The notes: generated by a model from the letters alone, not told the origin. Positions 1 to 13,202 are shown, counted from the first letter of the stretch. The stretch is 64,000 nt of DNA from Dermatophagoides farinae (GCF_024713945.1 NC_134679.1:4097001-4161000); one strand, 5' to 3'. Numbers and translations: made by a program.

Positions 1-785
<785 letters not shown>

Positions 786-794
786 TTAAATATA
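786..794 (-). promoter_or_regulatory. candidate TATA box of amylase copy 1
   Basis: On the minus strand TATATTTAA lies about 40 nt upstream of the start codon at 746. This is a fitting distance for a TATA element with a short 5' UTR. In such AT-rich DNA the match could be chance. Confidence 0.3.
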
Positions 795-1593
795 GATTGA
801 CAGCAAATAATAAAACGACGTGTTTGAAATCAAATTGAACCAATTATAAAAAACATTGAACAGATAATCTCATGTATAACGAAACTCGATATGTACATCA
901 TATTATATTATTATAAATTAATATCAAAAACCTAAAGTTGATTATAATCGAAAAAAAAATTTTTATTTTGATTGGATTTGATTTAACACAAAAAAGTATA
1001 TACTACAGATAATGATCTGAGAAAAAACTATGATTATGTTGTCGTTTTTATGTTCAAGTGTTTTTTAGAAAAAAAAATTTAACCAAAAAATGAGTCGAAT
1101 TTGGCAATGTGTCAAGGATGCAAACCAAATTCAAGTATATAATTAATGAATCGATTTAAAAAAAAACATCAATATTGTTTAGATAAGAATCATAAATAAC
1201 CAGTTAATAATTTCAATTCAATTCAGTTTCATTGTAATAATGGACATTATTTTTATTAACATCATCAACAACAACAAAATAACAAATAAACATATAATGT
1301 TACAAAGAATTTCGTTTCCAGTTACAATTTTAATTCTAACTAGTAGATTGTCGTGTTATTTCGATTAAGAAAAATGTTCAAATGGTTATGTACAATGAAT
1401 ACAAAGTTTTAATCAAAAATATCTGTATCGGTATTTATTATTTTTCTTTTCATTCCGACATCGCTTTGATTTCCCTGAGGAAATCTACATACAATAAGAT
1501 TCTGTATTTATTTGTTATGAAATTCTATATTATTTTAACTGTATACAGTCATAGAAAATGATAAAAAAAATGTTTGTCTATGTTTAATGAAAA
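795..1593. other. spacer between the two amylase genes
   Basis: This 0.8 kb stretch holds the upstream region of copy 1 and the 3' flank of copy 2. It is very AT-rich with A and T runs. A minus-strand AATAAA-like signal near 1505 could polyadenylate copy 2. No gene or clear repeat was seen. Confidence 0.5.
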
Positions 1594-3253
1594 TCATTCG
1601 GTTAATTTAGCTTCCAAATGAGTAGCGAAAAAAACATCCAATTCATTATGACCAATGTAAATGTTGGCCCATCCATTTTGATCAACAATAATCGATTTAC
1701 CTGTACATTTGTTACCATCACGATCACCACTGATTATATCGCAATATGTTCCAGCCGGTAGACCTGTTTGTAGTCTTTTTCGAAGATCTAGTTGATTTTT
1801 GTCATAGTCGGCATTGCCATTATCGTCGTTATTTAATCTTGTTTTTTGTAGATTGAATGCAATGAATCCCCGGTTGCCACGACTGAATGCAATCTGATTA
1901 TCACCATTATCCCACCAGTTTATAATTGGTTCATCATCGACGATCGATTTGAATCGTACCATATTGTAGATTTGTTTCCATCGATGTTCGCACATCCAAT
2001 ACTGATTATTCCATGATTCATCTGGGTTAATTTTTATTGAAATAATATTGCCAAACAAATCGGTAGGCGGTCCAACCCATTCATTTAGATCTTTGCCATC
2101 CTGTGAAATGGAAAAATGATTGATTGATTAATAGAAATCGATAAATGAACAACTTTCTCTTTGTGTTGAGAAAATTCATATCTGTATATTTCATTACTTT
2201 GACAATCTGTTTCCATCGATAACTGCTTAGTATGCGTGGTATTCCATAATTCCATGCCAACATAAATGCTGTAGCCGCTTTCAGTAATTGAGGCTCAAAA
2301 CAATTGATATTGAATCCAAGTTCACCATTATGACCTACACGTAGATCATGACTATCAATCATGATGAATGCATCCGAACTGTCTATCAATCCCCATTCAG
2401 TACCAAAATTTCGTAACCATTTCAATTGGTTATGACCTCGAAATACATTAGTAATCTCTTTCCAAAAACGAAATTCAATGATACGTCCCAATGAAATATA
2501 TTCATTAGGATTAATACCACCGCCACCATAATAGATTATTTCATGATAAATGAAAGGCCGTGAATTCGATGGGAAAAATTCCTCATTCAAATTATTCAAG
2601 CGCGAAAAAATATTCTGCAGATCTTCAGGCCACATATGTGTCGAGGCATCACAACGAAAGCCAGCTACACCGAAATCAATCAATTTATTCAAAAATTCGA
2701 TTTGTTTTCGGCGAACATATTCACAAGATTGTTTTAGATCACGAAGACCGAATAGACGGCAATTACGTGATTGAACGGGATTATCCCAATCTATAATTTC
2801 CAAATTTTCGGTAGGACAACTTTCAGGGCCATTAAAATGCTCAGGTCCGAACGGCACACCCGGATATTGTTGCTCATGACCATTAAAATAATTACCAGCT
2901 GTTCCGAGACCTTGTTGGCCACCAGTCATATGATTAAGAACGACATCCACATACACTCGAACACCCGCGCGATTACAACGTTGTACCATGTGACGAAATT
3001 GTTGTTCATTACCACTACGTGTTTGAATCACATAACTAACTGGTTGATACCGTTCATACCAAGGTCGGCCATCCATAATGGCATGTTCATTTACCGGTGA
3101 AACCTGTACACCACCATAACCATAAGGACCAAGAAAACGTTCACATTCATTACCAATATCATCATATTTCCATTCCATTAAATGAGTTATAACTCTACGA
3201 TTACCAATAAAATGTGGATCACTATATACACTTGGAATCACTGTTGATGCCAT
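1594..3253 (-). CDS. alpha-amylase copy 2, altered active-site surroundings, no visible signal peptide
   Basis: GH13 alpha-amylase, 520 codons from two exons: 2198-3253 and 1594-2100, with a 97-bp intron (GTAATG...CAG, phase 0). Domains A and B lie in the large exon and the C-terminal beta domain is split between the two. By family comparison the catalytic residues are present: Asp202 in GFRCDAST, Glu238 in FIYHEII and Asp303 in IMIDSHD. Of the chloride ligands of animal amylases, Arg200 and Arg346 remain, but the Asn equivalent is Ser301. The Lys normally two before HMW is Thr205. The chosen ATG gives MASTVIPSVYSDPHF, with no hydrophobic leader, and an in-frame TAA lies just upstream. Either secretion is lost or a signal-peptide exon was missed. 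Copy 2 lacks the intron that copy 1 has after HMT. The sequence is otherwise intact. It is probably a functional paralogue, but its substrate use or location may differ. Confidence 0.9.
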
Positions 3254-3266
3254 TAAGAATTAATGG

Positions 3267-3273
3267 TTTTATA
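3267..3273 (-). promoter_or_regulatory. candidate TATA box close to amylase copy 2 start
   Basis: TATAAAA on the minus strand lies only 14-20 nt before the ATG at 3253. If it is used, transcription would begin at or beyond that ATG. This makes either the box or the start codon doubtful. Confidence 0.25.
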
Positions 3274-4011
3274 TTGATGAATTACACAATATAATTGTCC
3301 ATTATTCATCATTAATTAAGCATTTAAATTAATGAAATAAAAGGACATCTTATAAAATGAATGAAAAAGAGGTAAAACGTGTCAAATCATTTGATTATAC
3401 ATGAATGAAATGAATCTAACATCTTGCAAAAATTTTGAATGTCAAAAAAAAAGATATTCTATCTACATATGGAGGTTTTTTTATGATAAAGTTTATAATT
3501 ATATGGTTGTTTATCGTAATCGATACGTCAATCATCAAGTGAATCACTAGTAGTGATCAATATTACAAATGAAAAAAGCCATTCATTTATATGAAAAAGA
3601 TCAAATTAGTAGTAATATTTCATTTAAAACATCGAATGATTGATAATTTCTTCTTTTTCATCCAGATAATACAAAAAAAATCTAAACAAAATCATACTTG
3701 ATTTGTCTGAAAATGTACTTGAACATTACATGATGACAAACGTAGTACAATTTTCGGAATTGTCAATTGTCTCAATAAAGAGCATGAAATATCAATAAAA
3801 TATGTATTTGAATCTGAATAATGTTGGCGTGAAAAAATCTGTCATTTTACACCTGTCAAATGATCGATGATTTAATTTGAATGTAATCATTCGAATGATT
3901 ACTCAATCATTTACTCTACAATAATCAACCAAAGACGAAGATTTCAATTGAAATAATTTTCCAAACATTTCTTGATATATATTCATTATAGTGGACAGCA
4001 GTGTTGTGATC
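3274..4011. other. divergent upstream region between amylase copy 2 and the IR array
   Basis: This stretch separates a minus-strand and a plus-strand gene, so it should hold both promoters. A short plus-strand frame at 3483 (MIKFIIIWLFIVIDTSIIK) looks like a signal peptide, but its possible donor does not match the phase of the next exon. Coding-like but interrupted sequence precedes 4012. No other gene was seen. Confidence 0.4.
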
Positions 4012-5925
4012 ATGTCACCAGTAGCCAAATTAATCGATGATTATTGTTTTAAAATTGATTTAAATAGAACAATATGGCCATCAACTATGAGTAAAATGAA
4101 TGATTCATCAATAATTGGACGATTATCTGGGAATTTTAATTATAACATGAAAAATACAACACAGTCTAATTGTCAACTTCGAGCTGGATTATATCCAAAT
4201 GAGGTATGAATGAACATAATGGAAATTCATTTAATGGAAAACAAATAATTTTTCCCAAGTTTGTCATAATCGATAATCAACAATATGTTTGTACATCAAG
4301 TTATGAAATATTGGCAATGTTACTACAATATTGTGGCTGTAGGCAAGTTAAATTTTGAAATTGAATAAATTCATTGTTTATTTTTTCTCATACAAACAAA
4401 CAAAAAAACAGTATTAACTTTATTGTATCCGATGAGAATTATGGCGGATTTCTCACCGCAAACGGTTCATCATGGACTGGAATATTACGATTGATTGATG
4501 AAAATAAAATCGATTTCATACCGCATATGTTATCCAGAAACAATGAACGTAATGCAATATTGAATAACGAATTTCTTATGCCACAAGAACATTTAGTAGC
4601 AATATTAAGCCAGAAGCGATATCTTGCCGATGATGATCCATTGAAATTGTTTCGGGCATTTTCCATGGATATTTGGTCGTTGATTTTTGTTTCATTCATT
4701 TGTTTTACATTATCGATATATGTGATGAACAAAATTCAACAAAAATACAATGATCCCTTTGATAACAAGCATCATTTTAATCAACAAATGACAGAATTCC
4801 TTTTATTGCATAATATGGTCGATGTATTTGCATTGTTCATGGGACAAGGTTTGTATTGTTGATTCTATAATACAAATTATCCTAATGCATATTGATGATC
4901 TAAAATAAATAATTAATCTAATTAATTTGATTTGAAACTAATCAATTTGTTTCATGTGTATACATCATCATCATTGGGAAGAATTTTTCAAGTGGAAAAA
5001 TTCAATTTGTGATCAACGTAACAAATTGAAACAACATAATTGTCGACGAAGGCGACCACAACATCAACGCCAACATTTATATCCAATAAGAATATTACGT
5101 AATTCATTAATATTCTGGATTGTTTGTTCACTAATATTACGATTATTATTTGCCACTGATATATTGGCTTTATTAGTATCGCAAAAAGAACAAATGATTA
5201 ATACATTTCAACAGCTAGGTATTTGGCTATGGCAGCATAATGATTATCGTATATTTGTTGAACAACAATCAACGACTGGAAGAAATTTCCGCACAGTAAG
5301 GAGTTCATAATATATGGCTCTATTAATGATAAGATTATTTCTTTTTCTGCTTGATCAGAAATTCGCCCGTTTTGATGATCGATTTGTTACGATCGAATAT
5401 GAAGACGCAACCACATGGCATACAATTGATAAATTAATTAACGATCGATATTTCCTTATTGTTGATCGTGAACGTGCCAATTTAATTGCAGATTTCTATG
5501 GGAATCTTAAACTGCATGTATCAAAAGAAGGATTGCTATCAACCATGTCAAATATTGCTATACGAAAAAATTTGAATGAACCTGGTAAAACACATTTGCT
5601 TGAAGTGTCGAAAAAAATTTTCCATTATGGTATATGGAAATTAAGTATGGGTAAACTTATTCGTTATAATTGGCTGAAAAACGAAATTAAACGATTAAAA
5701 TATCAAGAGTTTAAAATTTCAAATAATACAAATCTTTATAGCCAAGAGAAATCTGAATTACGATTCAAACGAAATCAACTTAATAATGAATCGAAAACTC
5801 GTACATCGAATGCAACGAATGCATCATCATTGATCCATCTTTATCTATTGGCTATCGCAATATCATTGATTATATTTTTTCTAGAACAATTACACTATAT
5901 ATTGAATAGGAAAAATAAAAAATAG
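4012..5925 (+). CDS. ionotropic receptor (IR) A
   Basis: Divergent member of the ionotropic glutamate receptor-like IR family: ligand-gated cation channels of chemosensory neurons. Exons are 4012-4203, 4260-4342, 4412-4848, 4982-5295 and 5359-5925 (530 aa), and all phases agree. S1 ligand-binding half: residues about 1-170, with the typical YGGFLTANGSSWTGILRLI stretch. M1 is about 177-197 and the pore loop ends FALFMGQGEFFKW near 240. An Arg/Gln/His-rich insert precedes M2 at about 278-302 (SLIFWIVCSLILRLLFATDI). S2 is about 303-495 and M3 lies near the C-terminus. Exon 2 ends TGTAG followed by GCAAGT, a GC-AG intron. The start codon is tentative. An in-frame acceptor at 3991 and coding-like upstream sequence suggest a longer N-terminus, and no signal peptide is included in this model. 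It is the first of three tandem paralogues. Confidence 0.8.
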
Positions 5926-5960
5926 ATCAAGAAAAATTTTCATTTTTTAATTACCTTTCT

Positions 5961-6242
5961 GTGGCATATATTCAATCAATTAATATCTTTGTAACACCAT
6001 TAGGATATGTACCTTGTCTGTTGCATTACAATGGAATAATGGTTATCATTATCGATGATGATCGAAATTGTACCTTGGTAACAGAATTTATAAAATCCAG
6101 AAAAAAAATTGTTCATATCGATAATATAGTCTCGAAATCAATATATTTGTATCAACTGGTTCACAAGTACTATGATTTATTATTGAGTGAATGTACATTG
6201 ATTCGTACATATGTTACTATTTTTTACTTACAACATTTATAA
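5961..6242 (+). CDS. possible N-terminal exon of IR B, or its decayed remnant
   Basis: An open frame of about 93 codons without an ATG start lies between IR A and IR B. It reads like real protein (GIMVIIIDDDRNCTLVTEF, then SRKKIVHIDNIVSKSI), which would suit the amino-terminal domain of an IR. Further coding-like text follows in other frames up to 6410. The shifts fall at a T6 run (about 6219) and an A10 run (about 6274). That pattern could mean introns not found, decay, or homopolymer errors in the assembly. It was not joined to IR B because no splice pair was convincing. Confidence 0.3.
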   Translation: MAYIQSINIFVTPLGYVPCLLHYNGIMVIIIDDDRNCTLVTEFIKSRKKIVHIDNIVSKSIYLYQLVHKYYDLLLSECTLIRTYVTIFYLQHL

Positions 6243-6378
6243 CACCAAAAAAATTAGAATTTACATTTCTGCGCAGCTGTTTCCAAAAAAAAAATCGGAC
6301 GATTTCAAACGAATAATGAATATCAATTGAAATTTGAAAATTATTATAATTTTGTCAAGATTGAAATTATCCAAAACA

Positions 6379-8736
6379 ATGTTACAACAATCATCATCGA
6401 AAATGATGAAAAAATTAATCGAAAATTTTTGTTTTAAATGGCAATCAAATGAAACCATTTGGCCAATATCTGATCGAATTATACAAGAATTTTCTAATCG
6501 AATCCCACAATTATCGTGGAGCATAAGTCCAGCTATATTCAAATCAATGATATTAACTGAAGAAACATTCATCGAACGTAATACAACGTGCAATCTTCGT
6601 GTAGGACTATTTCCAAGTGAGGTATGAATCTTTTTAGAAAAAAAATTAATTCATTATTTTATTTTATTTCAAATTGTGTAATGATTTCTGAAAAAAAAAC
6701 TTTGGATATTTGACATGGATATTCATGGGTAAAAAAAAAGCTTCAAATAATCAATAATCAAACTTATATTTGTACAATATATTATGAAATCTATATGATG
6801 CTATTGCATTATTACCGATGTAGGCAAGTAATAATAAATAATTCTAAAAATAAACTCTGTATATATTACTGTTACAGCTGTAGTCATGAAAACAAAAACG
6901 AAAAAAAAATGTTTAAAACACATTATTTTTGGATTCTAATTCATATTCATTGATTATTTTTATACGTATATGAACAGTATTAAATTCATCGTATCCAAAG
7001 CTAATTTTGGTGGATATCTGCTTATGAACGATTCCTGGAATGGCATACTGAAAATGATTGCGGATAAAGTTTGTTTCATTTATATACACTTTAAAAGCTT
7101 TTTTCCATTATGGTTTTACCGTAGACGAATGAAAAAAAAAGTTTCTAAGATGTTTTCGTAACAGAAAATCATGATGAATTGATTGCATTAAATAATGATG
7201 ATGAAATAATTTGCTTTGCATTGCATCCATTATAATCGATTTTTCATTTATCTGCCCCTCATCAAAATACTAAATTGTACGATTCTCAATTCTAATTCGA
7301 TGCTATTGTATTAGGAAATCGATTTTTTACCACATCAATTCTCTCGCAATGATAAACGTGATAGAATATTGGATACGGATTTCATTACACCGCAACAACA
7401 TCTCGTTACAATATTAAGCCATAAACAACATTTACACAATGATGATCTATCCAAATTATTCACAATATTCTCATTAGAAATTTGGCTATTAATATCGATC
7501 AGTTTCATAGTATTTTTATTGATGACAATTATAGCCGATAGAATCAGAACAAATGACCATATTTATGAATACAAAAATGGCATTGATAATCAAGAAATTT
7601 ATTCATCCACCATCGTGAATAGTGAAATACGAATTCAATCAGAATCAGAATTTTTTCGATTATTACGCAACGTGTGTGACATATTTGCTTTGTTTATGGG
7701 ACAAGGTTTGTTATTCATTTCTCATTTGTTATTCGTATGGCTTTTCGTTTTTGTTCCCCTCCAGAAAAAAAACAATCAAATAATTTATCAACGCTAATTG
7801 TTGTTTCTTTTTTTTTGTTTACCAAACTATAGATTTTCCTAGATGGAAAAATCAAATTAATATAAGACGACGGCGTGATGCCATTCAAATATTAAAAAAA
7901 CCATTAATATTCTGGATCCTTTGTTCGTTTATTATTCGATTATTATTTTCATCAAACATATTAGCCGTATTGGTTTCGGATAAAGAAAAAGTTATCGATA
8001 GTTTCTATAAACTTGAACAATTATTAATTAACAATAATGACTATCGAATTCTTATGAATTCTGAATCTAGAACTGGAATGATTTTTTTACTTGTAAGTCT
8101 TTTATTGTATTCAATTAATTAATTAATTAATTACATTATTTAATTTTCAAATTGAATTTTCAACAGAAATATCCTCATCTTAAAAAATATATTGTACGAA
8201 TAACCAATCATCAATTGACAACATGGGAAACTATTAATAAAGTGGTTAATGAACCATATTTTCTTATTATGGGACGTGCACGTGCAAATTTGTTAGTAAG
8301 ATCATATAGAAATTATGATTTACATGTATCAAGTGAAGGTTTTCAATATACATTGGGTAATATGGCTATACGTAAAGATTTACGTGAACCTGAAAAGAAA
8401 ATATTGTTACGATTATCCAGAATCCTTTTCTTCAATGGTCTATTACAACCAATATGGAAGAAATTAATTTATTATAATTTGCTTAAAACCTATTTGAATC
8501 AAAATTTAGACACACGATTAGAGAAACAAAAAAAATTTAATGGAATTCAAAAAACAAGAACGACAATCGAACATAATAATGAACATTCAAATGAATCGAC
8601 AAAAAAACGATCAGCAATCACTCGAAATATGTTTTTATTTGTATATTTCTATTTAATTGCCATTATATATGCCTGTATCATTTTTATTTTGGAATTATTA
8701 TTACATCGCTTGGATTTGATGATAACTTTAAAGTAA
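6379..8736 (+). CDS. ionotropic receptor (IR) B
   Basis: Second tandem IR paralogue. Exons are 6379-6621, 6741-6823, 6978-7068, 7315-7705, 7833-8092 and 8167-8736 (545 aa), and all phases agree. S1 contains FGGYLLMNDSWNGILKMI and IDFLPHQFSRND. M1 is in EIWLLISISFIVFLLMTIIA, the pore loop ends CDIFALFMGQG, and M2 is in LIFWILCSFIIRLLFSSNIL. The S2 half contains LHVSSEGFQYTLGNMAIRKD. M3 is near the end (FLFVYFYLIAIIYACIIFIL). Compared with IR A it has an extra intron (7069-7314) inside S1, shared with IR C. Exon 2 ends with a GC donor (TAG then GCAAGT), as in IR A. ATGs at 6403 and 6406 are alternative starts that align with IR A and C. A candidate N-terminal exon lies at 5961-6242. Ligand unknown. 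Confidence 0.8.
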
Positions 8737-10807
8737 ATAATAAATTACAATGCATAATCATTCGAAAATTTTACACAAAAAAAAATGAAGAGGAATTAAA
8801 ACTTGGGAAAATGGGTGATTGAAGAAATTTAAAAAAAACCATACAAACTTTCTCATAAACTTTGATCATTTCAATCGATTCGTTGTGTATTGAATGATTC
8901 ACATTTTTATCATGATAAACAAGAAAAAAGTGTTTTTTTTTCTTTCAATTTTCATTTCAGAACATTCAATCATGCGAAAGAGTTAAGAAAAGGATTTAGA
9001 ATCCTAGGCAATGAGATAATAATAGAGAGGAATATGAAAAGAAAGAAATTCGAATGTTTTCTTAATTTAAAATTGTATCGCACATACGAAAAAACATGGA
9101 CTCAATAACAATAAGAAGAGAGATGTGAATAAAAGAAATATCTTTCTGCAACATAACATGATGATGATGATGATGAGATCTTATTCTTTTTTTTCGTTTT
9201 TGTTGACGTCATAATCGAGAAAAAAAATAGTACAAGATTAGCGAAAAAAGAATAAATTTTTTTTCCCATAACGATGGTGACAAGAAAAACAACAATAATA
9301 TTATCACTGACTTGACAACAGTGATAAGCTATATTGAACGAAAATGAAAAAAAAAATTGAAGAAGAAGAATCGATATAGCGAAATTGGATCATATCCACG
9401 AAACAACAATTAAGAAATTAGAACTGTGAAAATAAGAAGAAAAAAAGTGATAACATTATCTTCATAAACAATGCATGTTGTTGTTGCCGATGATTTATAT
9501 TTCAAATACATATTTGTATACAATATGACCAAAAAAAACTGCAAAAACTGAATGTAACGTATATGTGAATCAATAACGGTCCAAATATTTTTTGACATGT
9601 TTAGATGTTATAATTTCGATATTTTTTATTTTATTTTTTGTTTTATTTTCTATCCACAATGTTCATATGACATTTGGCGAAAAAAAAGAATATGTATACA
9701 CACAGAAAAAAAACTGAAACGCCAAAGTGCAAATAAAGAAGAGTAGAAGGAAAAAAAAGAAGAAATCGAACCAAAAAAATTTCCGTATGGTATTCGTATA
9801 CGAATCCATTTTGGATCCAAATAAAGAAATAAACCATTTGTTTTTTTTTTGTTATTTCAGTGTTGTTTATAACGCTTCGCTTGATATATCTATTTAATAA
9901 TTGTTATTCTTATCAAAAAACATTATGTATTCTTATCATAAAAACTTGAATTTTTCTTCTTTTTTTTGTTTGCTTGGAAATGTAATGTTTTTTACATGAA
10001 TTTTTTTCCCATCATAATTTTACATAAACAACCACCATTTTTGTATTTCCATTGTTACTAGTTATCGATTTAATATATTCAAAGGTTTTTCCTTGGAAAT
10101 CTTGTCTTAAATCAATTTCTATTTTTATTTTTTTTCTCCAAAAAAAACTACATGTATGCAAAACAACAAAATTTTCCATTGAATAATAATGAAAAATGAA
10201 AAAAAATTGTTTTGAATATATGAAAAAGCTAAAAATATTTTTGTATGTATAATGTCATAAAATGAAAATGAAAAATTCTTTGATTTACATACATTTCATT
10301 AGAAGTAGAATGATTGAAGTTTTTCCTTGATTTGTCTTTTATGTGTGGTTTGTTGTTGCTGTTTTTTTTTTGTAACATTGAATCATTTGTATGTTTTTTA
10401 ACTAACGAATCAGCAAGAGTTCAAGAACAAGCAAAAAAGTCGATAAACGATGATGATAAATTGACCGTGTGTATGTGTTTTGATTGGTAATTTTGTTCAT
10501 CAAGAAAAATTCTGCATTCTCATCTGTATACTGTGTGTCATTAACAACAAACATAAATGTAATTTCTTTTTCTCTGATTCTTTCCTTCATAACTGAATTT
10601 GTTCCGTATTTTTATTCTACCTAGAATTTTGTCGTCTCTATCTCCACTTTTTTTTGCTTGTTTATCTGATTGAAGTTGACTAATTGAGTATACTGAAAGT
10701 TTTCAATCATCAACATCAAAAATAATGACTATAGAAGAAGAAATAATAGTCAACAATTACCGATTTGATTCAATTTACGAAACATATGTAACAAAATTTT
10801 CTTGAAA
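8737..10807. other. 2.1 kb spacer between IR B and IR C
   Basis: AT-rich DNA with many A and T runs and short ATG repeats (near 9160). No gene, RNA or transposon end was recognised. About 40 codons of open frame just upstream of IR C (about 10683-10805, ending YETYVTKFS) look coding-like but are out of frame with it. Confidence 0.5.
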
Positions 10808-12998
10808 ATGTCAATTTTACCTAAATTGATCAATGATTTTTGTTTTAAAATGGATCTAAATGAAACTATTTGGCCATTAGACATTTCGTTATATAATTCG
10901 ATGCCGGTAATTTCATCAACAATATCATGGAGTATGTCTAGTTTTCAAAATTTTGCACAAATTGAACGTGAAAAAGTTGATCGTAATACTAGCTGTAATT
11001 TACGTGCCGGTCTTTTTCCAAACGAGGTATGAACATTTTTGTTATATTATTATCAATTTATGATAAAATTCAATTTTTTTTTCAATTTCAGATTTTCATC
11101 ATTTATGGTGAACAATATATTTGTTCATCAAGTTATGAAATCTATTTAATGTTGTTACATTATTATCGTTGTAGGTTAGTTATTTTTTATGATCATCACA
11201 CCCCATCAAATGTTTATCAATAATTTTCATCCAATTAAATGAAAAATTTATTTATTATATGTTCAAAGCATAAGTTTTGTTGTTTCCAATGAATCTTATG
11301 GTGGCTATTTAACATCTAACGGTTCCTGGACCGGAATATTAAAATTGGTACAACAAAATGTAAGAAAAGTTTATTTCGAATGTTTTATTTTTTTTTTTTA
11401 AACATGATGATTCGTTTTTTTTGTTGTTGTTGTTGTTGTTGTTGCTACATTCGATAGAAGATTGATTTTATACCGCATATGTTTTCAATGGAATATAATC
11501 GTCATCAATTATTGGATCATAAACAATTATTTCCACAAGAACATACCACAACAATGCTAACTCAAAAACATTATCTAATCAATGATGATCCATTTAGATT
11601 ATTTCATGCTTATACATTGGATATCTGGTTATTAATATTAACCAGTTTCCTATGTTTTACATTTTTAACAAATTCATTGGAATGTTTAATTGCAATTAAT
11701 TTGAAAGAAAAGTTTTGTCCATCAATGTTTATTGTTCATCATAGTAGCAATCGTTCGAATCAATGGCTCAGATTTCATCATATTGTTAATAATCTGATTG
11801 ATATGTTTACATTGTTCATTGGTCAAGGTAAAATGATTAATACGAATAAAAACTGAGTATATTATTGGAACATTTTTTTCGATGTTTTGCTCCACCTTCA
11901 TGACAAAACACCATCATCATTAATGATTCAGGTCTCATTTAATTTTTTTACTTTATCTAATATCCTCTTTTTTTCCTGTCTGTGTGTGTGTGTCTGCAAA
12001 TAGATTTGCCCAAATGGAAAAATCCCGTTCTTATTCGTTCTGATCATCATTATCATCAATGGGGGCAACTCAAAATAAAAACGGTCATAAAAACTTTACA
12101 AAATTCATTAATAATCTGGATATTTAGCTCAATGATTTTACGATTATTATTCTCATTAGACATATTGGCATTATTTTTATCGGAAAAAGAACAAACCATC
12201 GATTATTTTGATCAATTAGAATTATTTCTTCAAATACATCCCGATTATAGGATCATCCTGAATCCAAATTCAACGACAGCAAAAAATTTTCTTGAGGCAA
12301 GAATTTTTTCGATTCTTTTTATGGAGTGGTGCAAGAGACAAAAATGAAAAAAACCAATAATGATTGATTTGAAAATAATATCAAACTACAATTAATAGAA
12401 ACATTGTTTATTTGTATATTCAATTTTAAATCAATGACAGAATTTTCCGAAATTGGAACAATTTATAACACCCGTTAATAATGCTGAACTAACCACATGG
12501 GAAACTATAAAAAAGATAGTGGATGGCCAACATATATTGATCATTGATAGAGGACGTGCACAATTATTAGAAAATTTTTATGAAAATCTTAAACTTCATG
12601 TATCAATCGAAGGTTTACCTGGTACGGTAGTAAATATAGCCATACGTAAAAATCTTGACAACAAAATAAAACATTATTTACGTCAATTATCAAAAGTTAT
12701 TCATGGAATGGGAATCTGGAATCTGATATGGCGAAGATCGATTAAATTCAATTGGTTACAATCAGAATTGTCTAGATTACAAAATCAATGGATTTTAACA
12801 ATAAACGATATCGAAACTAATGTAAAAGAAATATCAGAAATTAATTTTAAAAATAGAATTCTTCATAATAATAATATTGGTGAACATTCATTGGATACGA
12901 CAAATACATTGTCTTTAATCTATATTTACCTATTGGGCGTGGGCCTTTCCATAGTCATGTTTATGGTCGAAATAGTTTATTTCGTCATAAATGGATAA
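10808..12998 (+). CDS. ionotropic receptor (IR) C
   Basis: Third tandem IR paralogue. Exons are 10808-11026, 11092-11174, 11269-11359, 11458-11827, 12004-12296 and 12441-12998 (537 aa), all in phase. Exons 2 (83 bp) and 3 (91 bp) have exactly the lengths found in IR B. S1 carries YGGYLTSNGSWTGILKLV and IDFIPHMFSME. M1 is in LDIWLLILTSFLCFTFL, the pore loop ends DMFTLFIGQG, M2 is in SLIIWIFSSMILRLLFSLDI, and M3 is in SLIYIYLLGVGLSIVMFMVE. Exon 2 uses a normal GT donor where IR A and B use GC, but exon 5 ends CTTGAG followed by GCAAGA, so a GC-AG intron appears here instead. The start MSILPKLINDFCFK aligns with the starts chosen for A and B. The signal peptide, if any, is upstream and unseen. 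Confidence 0.8.
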
Positions 12999-13202
12999 AA
13001 TTCTCAATCCTGTTCAAATTAAGCAAGCAACAAATAAAACGATTTAATGGAACATTTTTTAAAAATAATTCTTTCAATTTATTCACAACATAAATAACAT
13101 GATAACAATGGCAAAATGAATGAATTTTTTTTTCTTGACAATGTTTATATAAATAATAAATCTGTGAAATAAAAAAAACCATTCTGAAATTATCGTAATT
13201 TA

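Noticed and set aside
3483-3542. Signal-peptide-like plus-strand frame MIKFIIIWLFIVIDTSIIK as a first exon of IR A
   Set aside because: The only nearby GT donor leaves two bases, while the acceptor at 3991 needs one, so the frame does not continue.
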